NCBI RefSeq assembly: GCF_003268275.1
Contig: NZ_QLYR01000010.1
Location: 1 to 64,000, forward strand
Direction: 5' to 3'
DNA length: 64,000 nt
Source: Hydrogeniiclostridium mannosilyticum
GTDB lineage: Bacteria; Bacillota; Clostridia; Oscillospirales; Acutalibacteraceae
Part shown: piece by piece, positions 1 through 7,721 of the stretch
Layout: every line of letters starts with the position of its first letter
How positions within the stretch are numbered: position 1 is the first letter of the stretch
Made by a program: the position numbers and the translations under genes
Notes under the pieces: generated by a model
Database searches by the model: none
Told to the model about the DNA's origin: nothing
The model's input: only the letters and a program-made list of their open reading frames with translations

Positions 1-56
1 ATACAGTTATGCTTCTGCATGGTCTTGCAGTGCGTGCAGCACTCCGGTATGTTCAC
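1..56 (-). CDS. Cys-rich mini-protein, partial (runs off the window)
   Basis: A GTG start overlaps the stop codon of the upstream 48-aa gene (GTGA), which suggests translational coupling. The visible N-terminus begins MNIPECCTHCKTMQKHNC and then leaves the window. The CC-x2-C...C spacing resembles a small zinc-binding knuckle of the kind found in phage and ICE accessory proteins. Only 18 residues are visible, so function cannot be assigned. Confidence 0.45.
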   Translation of the reverse strand, partial: MNIPECCTHCKTMQKHNC

Positions 57-199
57 GCCGCTTTTCTCCTTTCGCCCTTCCTCATTGCCCGAATCTTACA
101 GCGGGCCCTCCTGCGCTCCCGGCGCTCACATATCCAGGCCACAAGGGCCATCAGTGCAAACACCGCAGAGAATATGTACAAGGTGATTAGAAAGTTCAT
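53..199 (-). CDS. 48-aa single-pass membrane peptide
   Basis: The ATG overlaps the stop of the upstream HTH gene (ATGA), so the frame is probably translationally coupled. The product starts MNFLITLYIF and has one hydrophobic helix at about residues 3-22. A very basic tail follows, rich in Arg and Lys (about residues 25-46), which suggests an N-out/C-in orientation. It is too short for routine gene callers. It is probably an early gene of the element. No family recognised. Confidence 0.55.
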   Translation of the reverse strand: MNFLITLYIFSAVFALMALVAWICERRERRRARCKIRAMRKGERRKAA

Positions 200-474
200 C
201 GCTTGTCCTCTCCTTGATTGAACATTGGGCCTCTGCCGAACATCCCTAAAATTTGCTCATCGGAGAATTTTAGAGCCTCAATGATATGCCGTAAGTCAGC
301 TGTTTTTATGTTGGCTGGATTTGAAAGGTGTTTACTTACAGTTTCTTCTTTAACTCCAAATATGGGGCACAAATCAGCTTTGCGACGGTAGCCGTATAAT
401 TCCCGGTTTCCATTAACAGCAGCCCGAAAAATACTGTTGGCAAGCTCGTACTTGTTTTGACGTAGCTTAGGCAT
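196..474 (-). CDS. Small HTH (XRE/Cro-like) DNA-binding protein
   Basis: This 92-aa protein carries a helix-turn-helix-like segment around residues 38-65 (VKEETVSKHLSNPANIKTAD) followed by a helix. It resembles short phage- and ICE-encoded transcription regulators. AGGAGG lies nine bases upstream of the ATG. It is the first member of an overlapping chain with the 48-aa membrane peptide and the Cys-rich peptide downstream. It may control the leftward genes of the element. The target is unknown. Confidence 0.7.
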   Translation of the reverse strand: MPKLRQNKYELANSIFRAAVNGNRELYGYRRKADLCPIFGVKEETVSKHLSNPANIKTADLRHIIEALKFSDEQILGMFGRGPMFNQGEDKR

Positions 475-489
475 TACAATCGCCTCCTC

Positions 490-591
490 TCAAACAATCA
501 TTTTGAAATAAAACGCAATCATGGCGGCAACAAGCGCCAGCAGCAATATGCGGAAGCTCCATTCAAAGACAGCTTCGATGTGTTGTTTCAT
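490..591 (-). CDS. 33-aa membrane peptide
   Basis: A short frame starting MKQHIEAVFEW has GGAGGG at good spacing before its ATG. It encodes one hydrophobic helix (about residues 11-32) and almost nothing else. Its stop lies 15 bases upstream of the ATG of the 92-aa HTH gene, so both are likely on one leftward transcript. It may be a small membrane effector of the element, or a translated leader. No homology is claimed. Confidence 0.45.
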   Translation of the reverse strand: MKQHIEAVFEWSFRILLLALVAAMIAFYFKMIV

Positions 592-604
592 CGCTTTCCC
601 TCCA

Positions 605-793
605 TCATTCTTCGTATTCCACGCCTTTGCGCGCAAAGTAATCTCTCGCTTGCTGTTTTGTTTTGCATTTCTTTAAGAGCTTACCTCCAACTAGCACTCC
701 TGTTGGAGTGCGCCTTTCATAACTCCTCGCTTCGTAGTGCGATTCCATACTTCCGCCTCCGAATTCACACCTGCGTTCCACTGTATAGATCAC
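605..793 (-). CDS. Conserved-looking small basic protein of the element
   Basis: This frame gives 62 aa from a GTG start preceded by GGAGGT nine bases upstream. An internal ATG at codon 16 also has a GGAGGCGG site, so a 47-aa product is equally possible. The C-terminal half is charged and helical (KLLKKCKTKQQARDYFARKG). It sits in the leftward run between the excisionase-like gene and the HTH gene. Function unknown. Confidence 0.55.
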   Translation of the reverse strand: MIYTVERRCEFGGGSMESHYEARSYERRTPTGVLVGGKLLKKCKTKQQARDYFARKGVEYEE

Positions 794-868
794 TTTTCTC
801 TCACCTCCCTCCTAAAATTTTTTCCCCATTCCTCATAAAGTCCTGTTTAATGGACAGATAGGGTGGTA

Positions 869-1054
869 TTATTTAATTGGGGGGTGAACGGTTTTCCGGG
901 TTGATTCAAAATATTCGATATCTCTGTCGCTAACCCTATAATCGCGTCCAATTTTAATAGCTGGTAATTTCTTTTTGCGAATCCAATCCCATACGGTAAT
1001 GACTTCAACTCTGTATCGCTCTGCAATTTCTTGACAGGTGTATAACTGTAACAC
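869..1054 (-). CDS. xis: Excisionase-family HTH protein (Xis-like)
   Basis: A 61-aa protein whose core (LYTCQEIAERYRVEVITVWD, then a KKLPAIKIGRDYRV wing) matches the winged MerR-like HTH of the excisionase/DNA-binding family. Such proteins bend att DNA and steer the integrase towards excision, and some also act as regulators. I place the start at the GTG preceded by GGAGGTG rather than at an upstream GTG that would contain this ribosome site. It is the first leftward gene from the divergent control region, which fits induction when the repressor is lost. Confidence 0.75.
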   Translation of the reverse strand: MLQLYTCQEIAERYRVEVITVWDWIRKKKLPAIKIGRDYRVSDRDIEYFESTRKTVHPPIK

Positions 1055-1128
1055 TGCCCCACCTCCATTCACGTGATATATCTGGATTTTCTTCCTTATA
1101 CAATCTGTCTATACATCACCTCTATTCT

Positions 1129-1320
1129 TTGTGTGGTTTGATAGTTGTGTTTTGTTTGGTATTGTGATATTATCTGATTACAAGACAAACGATCTGTGTG
1201 TTCAAGTCCTAATAGTTACACATCTACTCTTTTTGAAATGTGTGTTTTGTTTGGTATATGTATACTATAACACACTAAACACACAAAATCAATAGTTTCA
1301 GTTGTGTTTTATTTGATTTG
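1129..1320. promoter_or_regulatory. Divergent operator/promoter region with repeated sites
   Basis: The AT-rich intergenic region contains the 17-bp sequence TGTGTTTTGTTTGGTAT twice, at 1146-1162 and 1241-1257. A degenerate third copy lies at 1303-1319, a related half-site at 1130-1143, and an inverted AAACACACAAAA at about 1277-1288. The second copy lies between a TTGAAA (1233-1238) and TATA-type -10 hexamers. These are probably binding sites for the XRE repressor encoded just to the right, controlling both its own gene and the leftward excisionase unit. Confidence 0.6.
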
Positions 1321-1348
1321 TATGCATGCACAAAAAAGAGGTTATTTT

Positions 1349-1714
1349 ATGGATGAAGTGTTAGAAAGAATTGTAAAGTGTATCGGCCCAAGACATGGAG
1401 CTAAAAAAGAACTTGCAGAATATTTGAATATCCACCCCAATGTGATAACCAACTGGCTTAATGGGCGGAATAAATCTTACCGTAAATACCTACCACAAAT
1501 AGCTTATTATTACAATACTTCTATTGACTATCTTCAATTTGGCAATGAACGAAAAGAAGAGCCCACTGCCGATAGCAGTGAGCTTGATAAAGAATTGAAA
1601 GGAATTGATTTTGCGTTATACGGCGAGGTCAAGGAATTAACCGACGGTCAAAAGCAGGATGTTTTGGACTTTATTAGATTTAAGAAAGCGCAGGATCAAA
1701 ATAGAGGGAAGTAA
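1349..1714 (+). CDS. XRE-family (CI-like) repressor
   Basis: A 121-aa protein with an N-terminal helix-turn-helix of the Cro/CI (XRE) type at about residues 16-50 (AKKELAEYLNIHPNVITNWL) and a charged C-terminal helical tail. I start at MDEVLERIV, preceded by AGAGGT. A longer upstream frame from 1304 would overlap the operator. The gene is followed three bases later by an ImmA-type peptidase gene, the usual repressor/anti-repressor-protease pairing of ICEBs1-like elements. It probably maintains the quiescent state. Confidence 0.8.
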   Translation: MDEVLERIVKCIGPRHGAKKELAEYLNIHPNVITNWLNGRNKSYRKYLPQIAYYYNTSIDYLQFGNERKEEPTADSSELDKELKGIDFALYGEVKELTDGQKQDVLDFIRFKKAQDQNRGK

Positions 1715-1717
1715 GAT

Positions 1718-2134
1718 ATGACCCTTTTACAGATTTATCAATTTGCAGAAAAACAAGGAATTTCTATTGATGAGCTTAATATGGGACACTCTGTTGCTAT
1801 ATCCCTTCCTCAAGGTTGGATTGCAATAGATCTAAAACGCTTGCCAACACAGGTTGAGAAAAAAGAATGTCTTGCCCACGAACTAGGACACGTGGAAACA
1901 GGGGCGTTTTACAACGTCGATAGTCCGTGCGATATAAGGGGAAAACATGAAAATAAGGCTAACAAGTGGGCAATCCAGCATTTAATCTCTGAATCAGAGC
2001 TTGATGAAGCAATAGCTAATGGTTATACGGAAATATGGTCCTTAGCCGAATACTTTGATGTCACCGAAGATTTTATGAAAAAGGTGGTGTGCTGGTATAC
2101 ATACGGAAATTTAGATACGGAATTGTATTTTTAG
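1718..2134 (+). CDS. immA: ImmA/IrrE-family metallopeptidase
   Basis: A 138-aa protein with the zinc-binding HExxH motif at residues 54-58 (HELGH), as in ImmA/IrrE (DUF955) peptidases. In ICEBs1, ImmA cleaves the cognate repressor upon derepression, which allows excision. The ATG lies three bases after the repressor stop, and AGGGAAG serves as ribosome site. The pair is almost certainly cotranscribed. The substrate is inferred to be the adjacent XRE repressor. Confidence 0.85.
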   Translation: MTLLQIYQFAEKQGISIDELNMGHSVAISLPQGWIAIDLKRLPTQVEKKECLAHELGHVETGAFYNVDSPCDIRGKHENKANKWAIQHLISESELDEAIANGYTEIWSLAEYFDVTEDFMKKVVCWYTYGNLDTELYF

Positions 2135-2156
2135 GAAAGTATATGGAGTTGATTTT

Positions 2157-2798
2157 ATGGGTTTTCTCAAAAGAAAAAGGCATGTCAATTCATACAAAGA
2201 CGGGGACTATTGTTTGCAAATGATTATTGATAACTACGATGTGGGTAATTCTGAAAGACATGCTATTTTAGAAAGAGTGTTAACCGAGGCTCAGAAATAC
2301 AATGATTCTTTACACATATTGGCTTGTGCTTATGCATGTCATTTTTCAACAGCAGAGTATAGAAAAAAAGCTATAAATTATTTCGAGCTTTATTTGCAAA
2401 ATCCTCAAGCAGTTAATTTCCCTCAATTTAGCTTAAGTCAGATCTATAGCGATTTAGGAAAGGATTATGAAGCGGAGCATAATTTTATAGATGCGGAAAG
2501 AAGTTACAGTCTTTCAATCCAAAATCATGAACCTAGGCATTACAGTTCTCTTACTGAACAATGGGACATATTCCCTCAAGAAATTATGCTCGGAAGATTA
2601 TATTTAAAAATAAGCACTCAAAAGGCAGTTGATTACTGGAAGGGGCTTATGGAGCGAGAGGAATACAAAACAGGAGATCCGGATAGCGCAGGATTTAGAC
2701 GGAGTGTAGATGTAGAATATAAAAATGCTTCAGTAAAACATGAAAAAGGCTATGTTTTCAGGCCTCGTAAAACAGCAAAACAGGAGGAAAAACAGTGA
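2157..2798 (+). CDS. Hypothetical protein, TPR-like helical repeats
   Basis: This 213-aa protein is not recognised. After a basic start (GFLKRKRHVNSYKDGDYCLQ) it consists of amphipathic helices with alternating small and aromatic residues. Examples are around residues 40-75 and 78-130 (AINYFELYLQNP; AERSYSLSIQ), a pattern like tetratricopeptide repeats. No transmembrane segment or catalytic motif is seen. It lies 22 bases after immA and overlaps the next gene by GTGA, so it is part of the rightward lysogeny-type operon. AT-rich codons match the element. Confidence 0.65.
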   Translation: MGFLKRKRHVNSYKDGDYCLQMIIDNYDVGNSERHAILERVLTEAQKYNDSLHILACAYACHFSTAEYRKKAINYFELYLQNPQAVNFPQFSLSQIYSDLGKDYEAEHNFIDAERSYSLSIQNHEPRHYSSLTEQWDIFPQEIMLGRLYLKISTQKAVDYWKGLMEREEYKTGDPDSAGFRRSVDVEYKNASVKHEKGYVFRPRKTAKQEEKQ

Positions 2799-3169
2799 TT
2801 GATTTTCAAAATGCAAGCTTCATGAAATTGAAACCAGTTCCTCAATCAGATTTTGAGGGAATGGTATCTCCGATGTTCGTGGCTGGAGAAACCATTCTTG
2901 GAACATTTCGCGGAATCCGTGATGGCGTAGTGTTCACTGACAAAAGGATTATTGCAATCAATGTACAGGGGATGACTGGGAAAAAGAAAGACTTTACGTC
3001 TTTACCCTATAGCAAGATTCAAGCTTTTTCAGTTGAGACAGCTGGAGTTCTGGACATGGACAGTGAACTTGAATTATGGTTTAGTGGACTAGGCAAAGTC
3101 AAATTCGAGTTCGTTTCACAAGCGAATGTCTCACAGATTTGTAAGATGATCTCCGAAAGAGTTCTTTAA
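2795..3169 (+). CDS. Bacterial PH-domain protein
   Basis: A 124-aa protein whose body (from about residue 30: GETILGTFRGIRDGVVFTDK, then IDVQG-like and PYSKIQAFSVET blocks) matches the bacterial pleckstrin-homology (bPH) family. The GTG start overlaps the previous stop and has AGGAGG nearby. Stand-alone bPH proteins are usually cytoplasmic and of unknown function. Here it is cargo between the immunity genes and the integrase. A role in element physiology or host defence is possible but not shown. Confidence 0.75.
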   Translation: MIDFQNASFMKLKPVPQSDFEGMVSPMFVAGETILGTFRGIRDGVVFTDKRIIAINVQGMTGKKKDFTSLPYSKIQAFSVETAGVLDMDSELELWFSGLGKVKFEFVSQANVSQICKMISERVL

Positions 3170-3173
3170 TAAA

Positions 3174-3226
3174 AAGCCGCCCCTCCCGGCTGCAACCAGG
3201 AAGGACGGCTCGAAATAAAGCGGCTT
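3174..3226 (+). terminator. Possible hairpin after the PH-domain gene
   Basis: AAGCCGC at 3174-3180 can pair with GCGGCTT at 3220-3226, and an inner AGCCG/CGGCT pair (3175-3179 with 3206-3210) competes with it. There is no clear T-run. It may be a weak terminator or a leader structure in front of the integrase gene. Confidence 0.3.
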
Positions 3227-3315
3227 ACTCCGAAGGAATAGGCACACCCCACACAGTGTGATTATACCACCTTCAGGGCAGGCTTTGCAAGTCATATCTT
3301 TAGGAGGTAATAATC

Positions 3316-4371
3316 ATGGCAAAAGCGAAAAAATTACCCAGCGGGAACTGGAACGTCAAGGTATTTTCTCACATTGAGAACGGCAAACGGAAATATGAAT
3401 CCTTTACCGCCGAAAGCAAAGCTGAGGCCGAGTATTTGGCAAGCCAATTCAAACATGAAAAAGAGGAGCGCCAATCCGGCAACATCACCGTAAAGGAAGC
3501 GATGGACCGCTACATAGAAAGCCGCAAAAATATTCTCTCCCCTTCCACATATCGAGAGTATAGTAAATCTGTGGAAAGAGATTTAACAGCCCTTCACAAC
3601 GTCAGAATACGAGCTTTGACCAAGGAGCAGGTACAAAAAGCAATCGACCAGGAAGCAAAAGAGCACAGCCCAAAAACGGTGCGCAACATGTATGCGCTAT
3701 TTGCTGCCTCGGTTAAAATGTTTGACAGCAAGGTTGATATAAGCGCAAAGCTGCCCAAAAAGCAGCGAATCTCAAGATATATCCCTACCGACGCAGATAT
3801 TAAGAAGCTGCTTGAATACGTTGCAGGAAAGCCAATAGAGGCCCCTGTCCTTCTGGCTGCAACCGGGAGCTTACGCCGCTCGGAAATCGCCGCCCTAAAA
3901 CCTGATGATTTAACAGATTTGGGCGTTATTGTTAATAAGGCGATGGTTGAGGACATTAATAAGCAGTGGGTGATTAAGCCGCCTAAAACAAATGCCGGTT
4001 ATCGTTTTTCTCCCCTACCGCCGAACGTAGTTGAGCGGGTACGGAAAGGCTTGCCGACCCCTAACCCTACGATCATTTACCATCAGTTTTCAAACGCATT
4101 AAAAGCTTGTGGCCTGCCTCATTTTCGTTTTCATGATCTGAGACATTATTACGCCTCGACACTCCATGCATTAAATGTACCCGATAAATACATTATGCAA
4201 AACGGCGGATGGGAGTCTGAGCAGGTGCTGCATAATGTTTACCAACACACATTATCCAACCGGGCAGAACAGGAAAACGAGAAGGTTATAAACTACTTCG
4301 AGGCGATAGCCGGGAAAGACAAAACGCCAAAAATGCAACACGAAATGCAACACAAAGAGAAATCAATATAG
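3316..4371 (+). CDS. int: Tyrosine site-specific integrase
   Basis: A 351-aa phage/ICE-type tyrosine recombinase that catalyses integration at the adjacent tRNA 3' end. Domains: N-terminal arm-binding region (about 1-50), core-binding SAM-like domain (about 55-145) and catalytic domain (about 155-325). Visible catalytic residues are R187 (LRRSE), K224, H273 and R276 (HDLRH), W299 in the His/Trp position (GGWES) and nucleophile Y309 (HNVYQH). AGGAGG lies ten bases before the ATG. It is 30 bases from the attachment site, the typical arrangement. Confidence 0.93.
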   Translation: MAKAKKLPSGNWNVKVFSHIENGKRKYESFTAESKAEAEYLASQFKHEKEERQSGNITVKEAMDRYIESRKNILSPSTYREYSKSVERDLTALHNVRIRALTKEQVQKAIDQEAKEHSPKTVRNMYALFAASVKMFDSKVDISAKLPKKQRISRYIPTDADIKKLLEYVAGKPIEAPVLLAATGSLRRSEIAALKPDDLTDLGVIVNKAMVEDINKQWVIKPPKTNAGYRFSPLPPNVVERVRKGLPTPNPTIIYHQFSNALKACGLPHFRFHDLRHYYASTLHALNVPDKYIMQNGGWESEQVLHNVYQHTLSNRAEQENEKVINYFEAIAGKDKTPKMQHEMQHKEKSI

Positions 4372-4402
4372 TATTAATGGGCGTTTAACCGTTTTTCTTA
4401 AA

Positions 4403-4427
4403 GGTTCAAGTCCTGTATCGTCCACCA
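4403..4427 (+). repeat. tRNA 3'-end fragment = element attachment site (att)
   Basis: The 25 bases GGTTCAAGTCC...CACCA form the 3' half of a tRNA T-arm, the 3' acceptor strand (ATCGTCC), the discriminator A and CCA. No 5' two-thirds of a tRNA precede it. This is the signature of an element that integrated into a tRNA 3' end and left a partial duplicate. The acceptor strand predicts a tRNA starting GGACGAT. The intact gene should lie at the other end of the element, outside the window. The tRNA identity cannot be told from this piece. Confidence 0.8.
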
Positions 4428-4462
4428 AACCGGAGCAAAGTTCGCTTTGCTTCGGTTTTTTT
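4427..4462 (+). terminator. Intrinsic terminator of the disrupted tRNA unit
   Basis: A 14-bp stem (4427-4440 with 4445-4458, one G-T wobble) closed by a TTCG tetraloop is followed by seven T. It immediately follows the CCA of the tRNA fragment, so it is the original chromosomal tRNA terminator left beyond the insertion point. Confidence 0.9.
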
Positions 4463-4556
4463 GTGTATAAAAAACCCCGATTGCTTCAGAAATTCAGAGA
4501 AGCAGCCGGGGGAATTTTTATATTGCCGTTTACGGTTTCAAAATTTTTGCCGAGGC

Positions 4557-5924
4557 TCATTTCGCGGCCTGTTGCAGCACCGCGCCTGCTACGCCTCCGG
4601 CAGCCTGAATGCCCGATCCGCCCTCCTCAACGACCACGACAAAGGCATAGGGCGTGTCCTGCCGCTGAGAAAAACCGACTATCCAAGCGCTGGGCTCCTT
4701 TTCCCCACCGACCTCCGCGGTACCGGTTTTCGCGCAAATTTCAAGGCCCGGAAAAAGGCTTTCACCATAGTAGCTGGTTACATTGTTGCGCATATACCCC
4801 TTCAGCCGTTCGGCGGTCTGCGCCGTCATCAGAGAATCCCCCTGAATAGCATGCCCACTTTGGGTAACCAGGCCGAAGCTGGTGGTAACCGACTTTATAA
4901 AATAGGGCTCTACCGGCGTGCCGCCGTTGGCAATTGCCCCCATCAGGCGCGCCATATGGTAGGGGTTCGCCAGGTCCGTGTATTGTCCAATACCGCTCCA
5001 GGCCAGCCCGTCGCTTGTGGCGTCCTCCACATCGTAGACACTGGCGGCTGTTGTTATGCCATCGATGCTGTACCGCTTGCCGAAGCCGAGCTGTTCAGCC
5101 GTCTTTTGCATAGCCTCGCTGCCCAGCTCCACCGACAGCTCACCAAAGGCTACATTACAGGAACGCGCCAGCGCCGTTTTAAAATCAATCTGGCCATGTG
5201 TGCCTGTACAATTGATCTTGTTGCCGTTAATCACTACACTGCCGTTGCAGACAAAGGTCTTTTCATCCAGATTGCTGATGTTTTCAATCGCCGCGGCAGC
5301 GGTGACGATTTTAAAGGTAGAACCCGGCGTATAAAGGCCGGAAAGCACATTATTCAAATAGACGCCGTCATACTTTCCCGTCTCATCCGTATCCAGATCC
5401 GCCGGCGGGGAAGCGGGATCAAAGGTCGGGGAGCTTACCATACAGACGATCTCTCCGGTCTTGTAATTATAGACCAGCACGGATCCTTTACGCCCATTCA
5501 TGGCATTATAGGCTGTTTTGCACAGCTCTGCATCCAGCGTGAGCTGGATTTTGCTGCCGTTCCCGCCCCCGGTGGGCGAATACAGCCCGGTTACCAGGTT
5601 GTAGCCGGAAAGCGGGGCACGATATACATACTGTACAGAGGTAGAAATATAACCGCGCGTGTCGCCTACCGTCTGAAGCATTGCGCACCGCACCGCCGGG
5701 TCCTCGTTATAGATGCGCTCCCCGTTGCTGCTTTGCGCCAGGACGGTATTGTCCCGGTCCGTAATAGTGCCGGACACTCCACCCTGCGTAATATGCTTGT
5801 TAAACGGCTGTATCGCCCATTCCCCGCCCTGAAAGGCAAATTCGGCCAAAAAAAAGCCTAAGCCTGCTACAAACAGCGCGATTAAAAAATATAGGACCAG
5901 CGAACGCTTTCCTGTCGTCTTCAA
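4557..5924 (-). CDS. Class B penicillin-binding protein (transpeptidase)
   Basis: A 455-aa monofunctional D,D-transpeptidase that cross-links peptidoglycan. It has an N-terminal membrane anchor (about residues 8-30) and a short non-catalytic pedestal. The penicillin-binding domain shows S202-TFK, S255-C-N257 and K399-TG. It lacks PASTA domains and is shorter than typical PBP2/FtsI, resembling the PbpA type. It lies 33 bases downstream of a SEDS glycosyltransferase gene on the same strand, giving the usual SEDS-PBP partner pair. Whether it serves elongation, division or sporulation cannot be told. Confidence 0.92.
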   Translation of the reverse strand: MKTTGKRSLVLYFLIALFVAGLGFFLAEFAFQGGEWAIQPFNKHITQGGVSGTITDRDNTVLAQSSNGERIYNEDPAVRCAMLQTVGDTRGYISTSVQYVYRAPLSGYNLVTGLYSPTGGGNGSKIQLTLDAELCKTAYNAMNGRKGSVLVYNYKTGEIVCMVSSPTFDPASPPADLDTDETGKYDGVYLNNVLSGLYTPGSTFKIVTAAAAIENISNLDEKTFVCNGSVVINGNKINCTGTHGQIDFKTALARSCNVAFGELSVELGSEAMQKTAEQLGFGKRYSIDGITTAASVYDVEDATSDGLAWSGIGQYTDLANPYHMARLMGAIANGGTPVEPYFIKSVTTSFGLVTQSGHAIQGDSLMTAQTAERLKGYMRNNVTSYYGESLFPGLEICAKTGTAEVGGEKEPSAWIVGFSQRQDTPYAFVVVVEEGGSGIQAAGGVAGAVLQQAAK

Positions 5925-5957
5925 CGCAACCGCACCCCTTTCATCAGCTTAAAAATA

Positions 5958-7721
5958 TCATCGGTTCTTTTTACTTCTGCGCGCCGCATAGGTCCGCTCA
6001 TCGCTCGCCTTGATAAACGCGAGCAGCCCCCATACCGCGGCCATGCTGGAGCCGCCGGCGCTAATAAAGGGCAGCGTCACACCCGTAAGCGGCAGCACGT
6101 CGGTGGCGCCGAAGATATTCAGGCAGGTCTGGAATAGCAGCAGCCCCGCGGCCGAACACGCCGAGATGGAGTAGAACGTCGAGCGGCTCTTGGTCGCATC
6201 CGATCTGGCATAGAAAACCAGCAGCGCAATGGCCGCCACGATGATCACTGCCATCAGCAACCCCAGCTCCTCCCAGGCCATACCAAACACCAGGTCGCTC
6301 GTCGCCGCAAAGACAGGTTTTCCGCTTTTTCCGCCGGCCAGGGCGCCCTCGCCCAGGCCCACGCCAAAAAGCCCGCCGCTTGAGCCATAGCTGAGCACGC
6401 GCGTCTGCTGGTAGCCCTGGCTGTCGTTGGTATATTCCCAAACATGGCGCCAGCCCTCAAAGCGGCTGACTACATGCGGCCGGAATGTCAAAATTAGAAA
6501 CAGCCCCAGCACCGCCGCGGCAATTGCCAGCGCCACAGTACGAACACTACCCGAGCGCATAAAAGCCACGAGCAGAAAGGTGACAAAAAAGATACAGGCA
6601 GTGCCGAAGTCGTTCATTAAAAACAGGCACCCGAGGCAGGCGGCGGAGAACAGGATAAATCCGGTAAGGTTGCGCGCTGTTTGCAGCCTGTCCAGCGTAG
6701 AGGCACCCACAAAAACAAACGCAATTTTAATAAATTCCGACGGCTGAATACTAATAGGCCCGATATAAATCCAGTTTCCCGCACCGTGGCTGGCATTGCC
6801 GCGCGCAAGCGCCAGGTTGGCTGCAAAAAGCAGGATTGCGCCGATGGCGATGAAGGTGCGGAACTTCATGACACGTTCCAGGTCGTTCATAAACCAAATC
6901 AAAAAGCAAAAGATCAAAACACCCAGCAGCAGCGTAATCACCTGCATATAGGTGGTTTTCATCAGGGAAAAATTAAAAATGTCCATTGGCCCAGGCGCTT
7001 CCGCACCCTCGGGCAGCGCCGCCCGCGTTCCGGAAAGCAGCATAATGCCAATGCCAGACAGCAGAAATCCAATGGTTTCCAGCTCAAAGCTGACATGGTT
7101 CAGGCCACGCGTGGAGTAAAAAAACATCCCCCACTCAATAACCGTCACCAGCACAAAGGGCAAAACCGGCAGCGCGGAAAATTGGCCTCCAGAAAAACAG
7201 GATTGTACCAGCAGCAGCAGGTGGATGAAGGTTGTCAGCAGCAAAAGGCCTGTAGGGTTAGCGGCCCGGCGCACACGGCGCTTAGGGGTACGGATGGGCG
7301 CATCGGTAACGCGCTTGAGCATAAGCGATGTAGAACCCATATTCAGCACATCACCGGGAAAAACCGGCGCATCCTTTGTAACCTTTTTGCCATTGATCCG
7401 CGTCCCGGATTTGCTGTCGGTATCGGTCACCACCCAGCCGCTCTCCCGGCGCATGAGCACCGCATGGTCCCGGCTGGCGGTATTGTCCGGCAGAACGATA
7501 TCGCAGCTTTTGCTGCGTCCAAGCGAGTTTTCCCAATACAGGACGGGAATCCGCGTTTTGCTGACGACATCCTCCAGCACAATGACCGGCTCCTCTTTTC
7601 TCTGGCCGGCCTTGAACGATAAAAAGCAGCGTGCCACAACAACCAGGGAGAGCAGCGGTGTAATGATACGCAAAATAAACAGGACTCCGGTGATAACACC
7701 TTGTACTGCGGGTGAATCCAT
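5958..7721 (-). CDS. FHA-SEDS fusion (FtsW/RodA/SpoVE family)
   Basis: A 587-aa polytopic membrane protein of the SEDS peptidoglycan glycosyltransferase family. A cytoplasmic FHA domain is inserted after the first helix: G68-R69-S70, S83-R84-x-H86 and N110-G111 are the phosphothreonine-binding signature. SEDS hallmarks follow: QPSEFIK, NDFGTA, SSGGLFGVGLGEG and PFISAGGSS. It polymerises lipid II together with the adjacent PBP. The FHA domain suggests control by a Ser/Thr kinase. GGAGG precedes the ATG. No kinase gene is visible nearby. Confidence 0.92.
   Translation of the reverse strand: MDSPAVQGVITGVLFILRIITPLLSLVVVARCFLSFKAGQRKEEPVIVLEDVVSKTRIPVLYWENSLGRSKSCDIVLPDNTASRDHAVLMRRESGWVVTDTDSKSGTRINGKKVTKDAPVFPGDVLNMGSTSLMLKRVTDAPIRTPKRRVRRAANPTGLLLLTTFIHLLLLVQSCFSGGQFSALPVLPFVLVTVIEWGMFFYSTRGLNHVSFELETIGFLLSGIGIMLLSGTRAALPEGAEAPGPMDIFNFSLMKTTYMQVITLLLGVLIFCFLIWFMNDLERVMKFRTFIAIGAILLFAANLALARGNASHGAGNWIYIGPISIQPSEFIKIAFVFVGASTLDRLQTARNLTGFILFSAACLGCLFLMNDFGTACIFFVTFLLVAFMRSGSVRTVALAIAAAVLGLFLILTFRPHVVSRFEGWRHVWEYTNDSQGYQQTRVLSYGSSGGLFGVGLGEGALAGGKSGKPVFAATSDLVFGMAWEELGLLMAVIIVAAIALLVFYARSDATKSRSTFYSISACSAAGLLLFQTCLNIFGATDVLPLTGVTLPFISAGGSSMAAVWGLLAFIKASDERTYAARRSKKNR

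Larger units (their letters stand above)
1..4427. mobile_element. Right end of an integrated element (phage/ICE-like)
   Basis: This stretch is AT-richer than everything to its right. It has the layout of an integrated element: leftward mini-genes with an excisionase-like protein, a divergent operator region, a rightward XRE repressor and ImmA-type protease, cargo genes, a tyrosine integrase and then a tRNA 3'-end fragment. The left end lies outside the window, so total size and type (prophage, ICE or satellite) cannot be told. No capsid, portal or conjugation gene is visible here. The boundary at about 4427 is inferred from the tRNA fragment and the return to GC-rich housekeeping genes. Confidence 0.8.

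Noticed and set aside
1200-1212. GTTCAAGTCCT, identical to part of the tRNA attachment fragment
   Set aside because: Only 11 bases match, there is no acceptor strand or CCA, and it lies in the operator region. It is probably chance.
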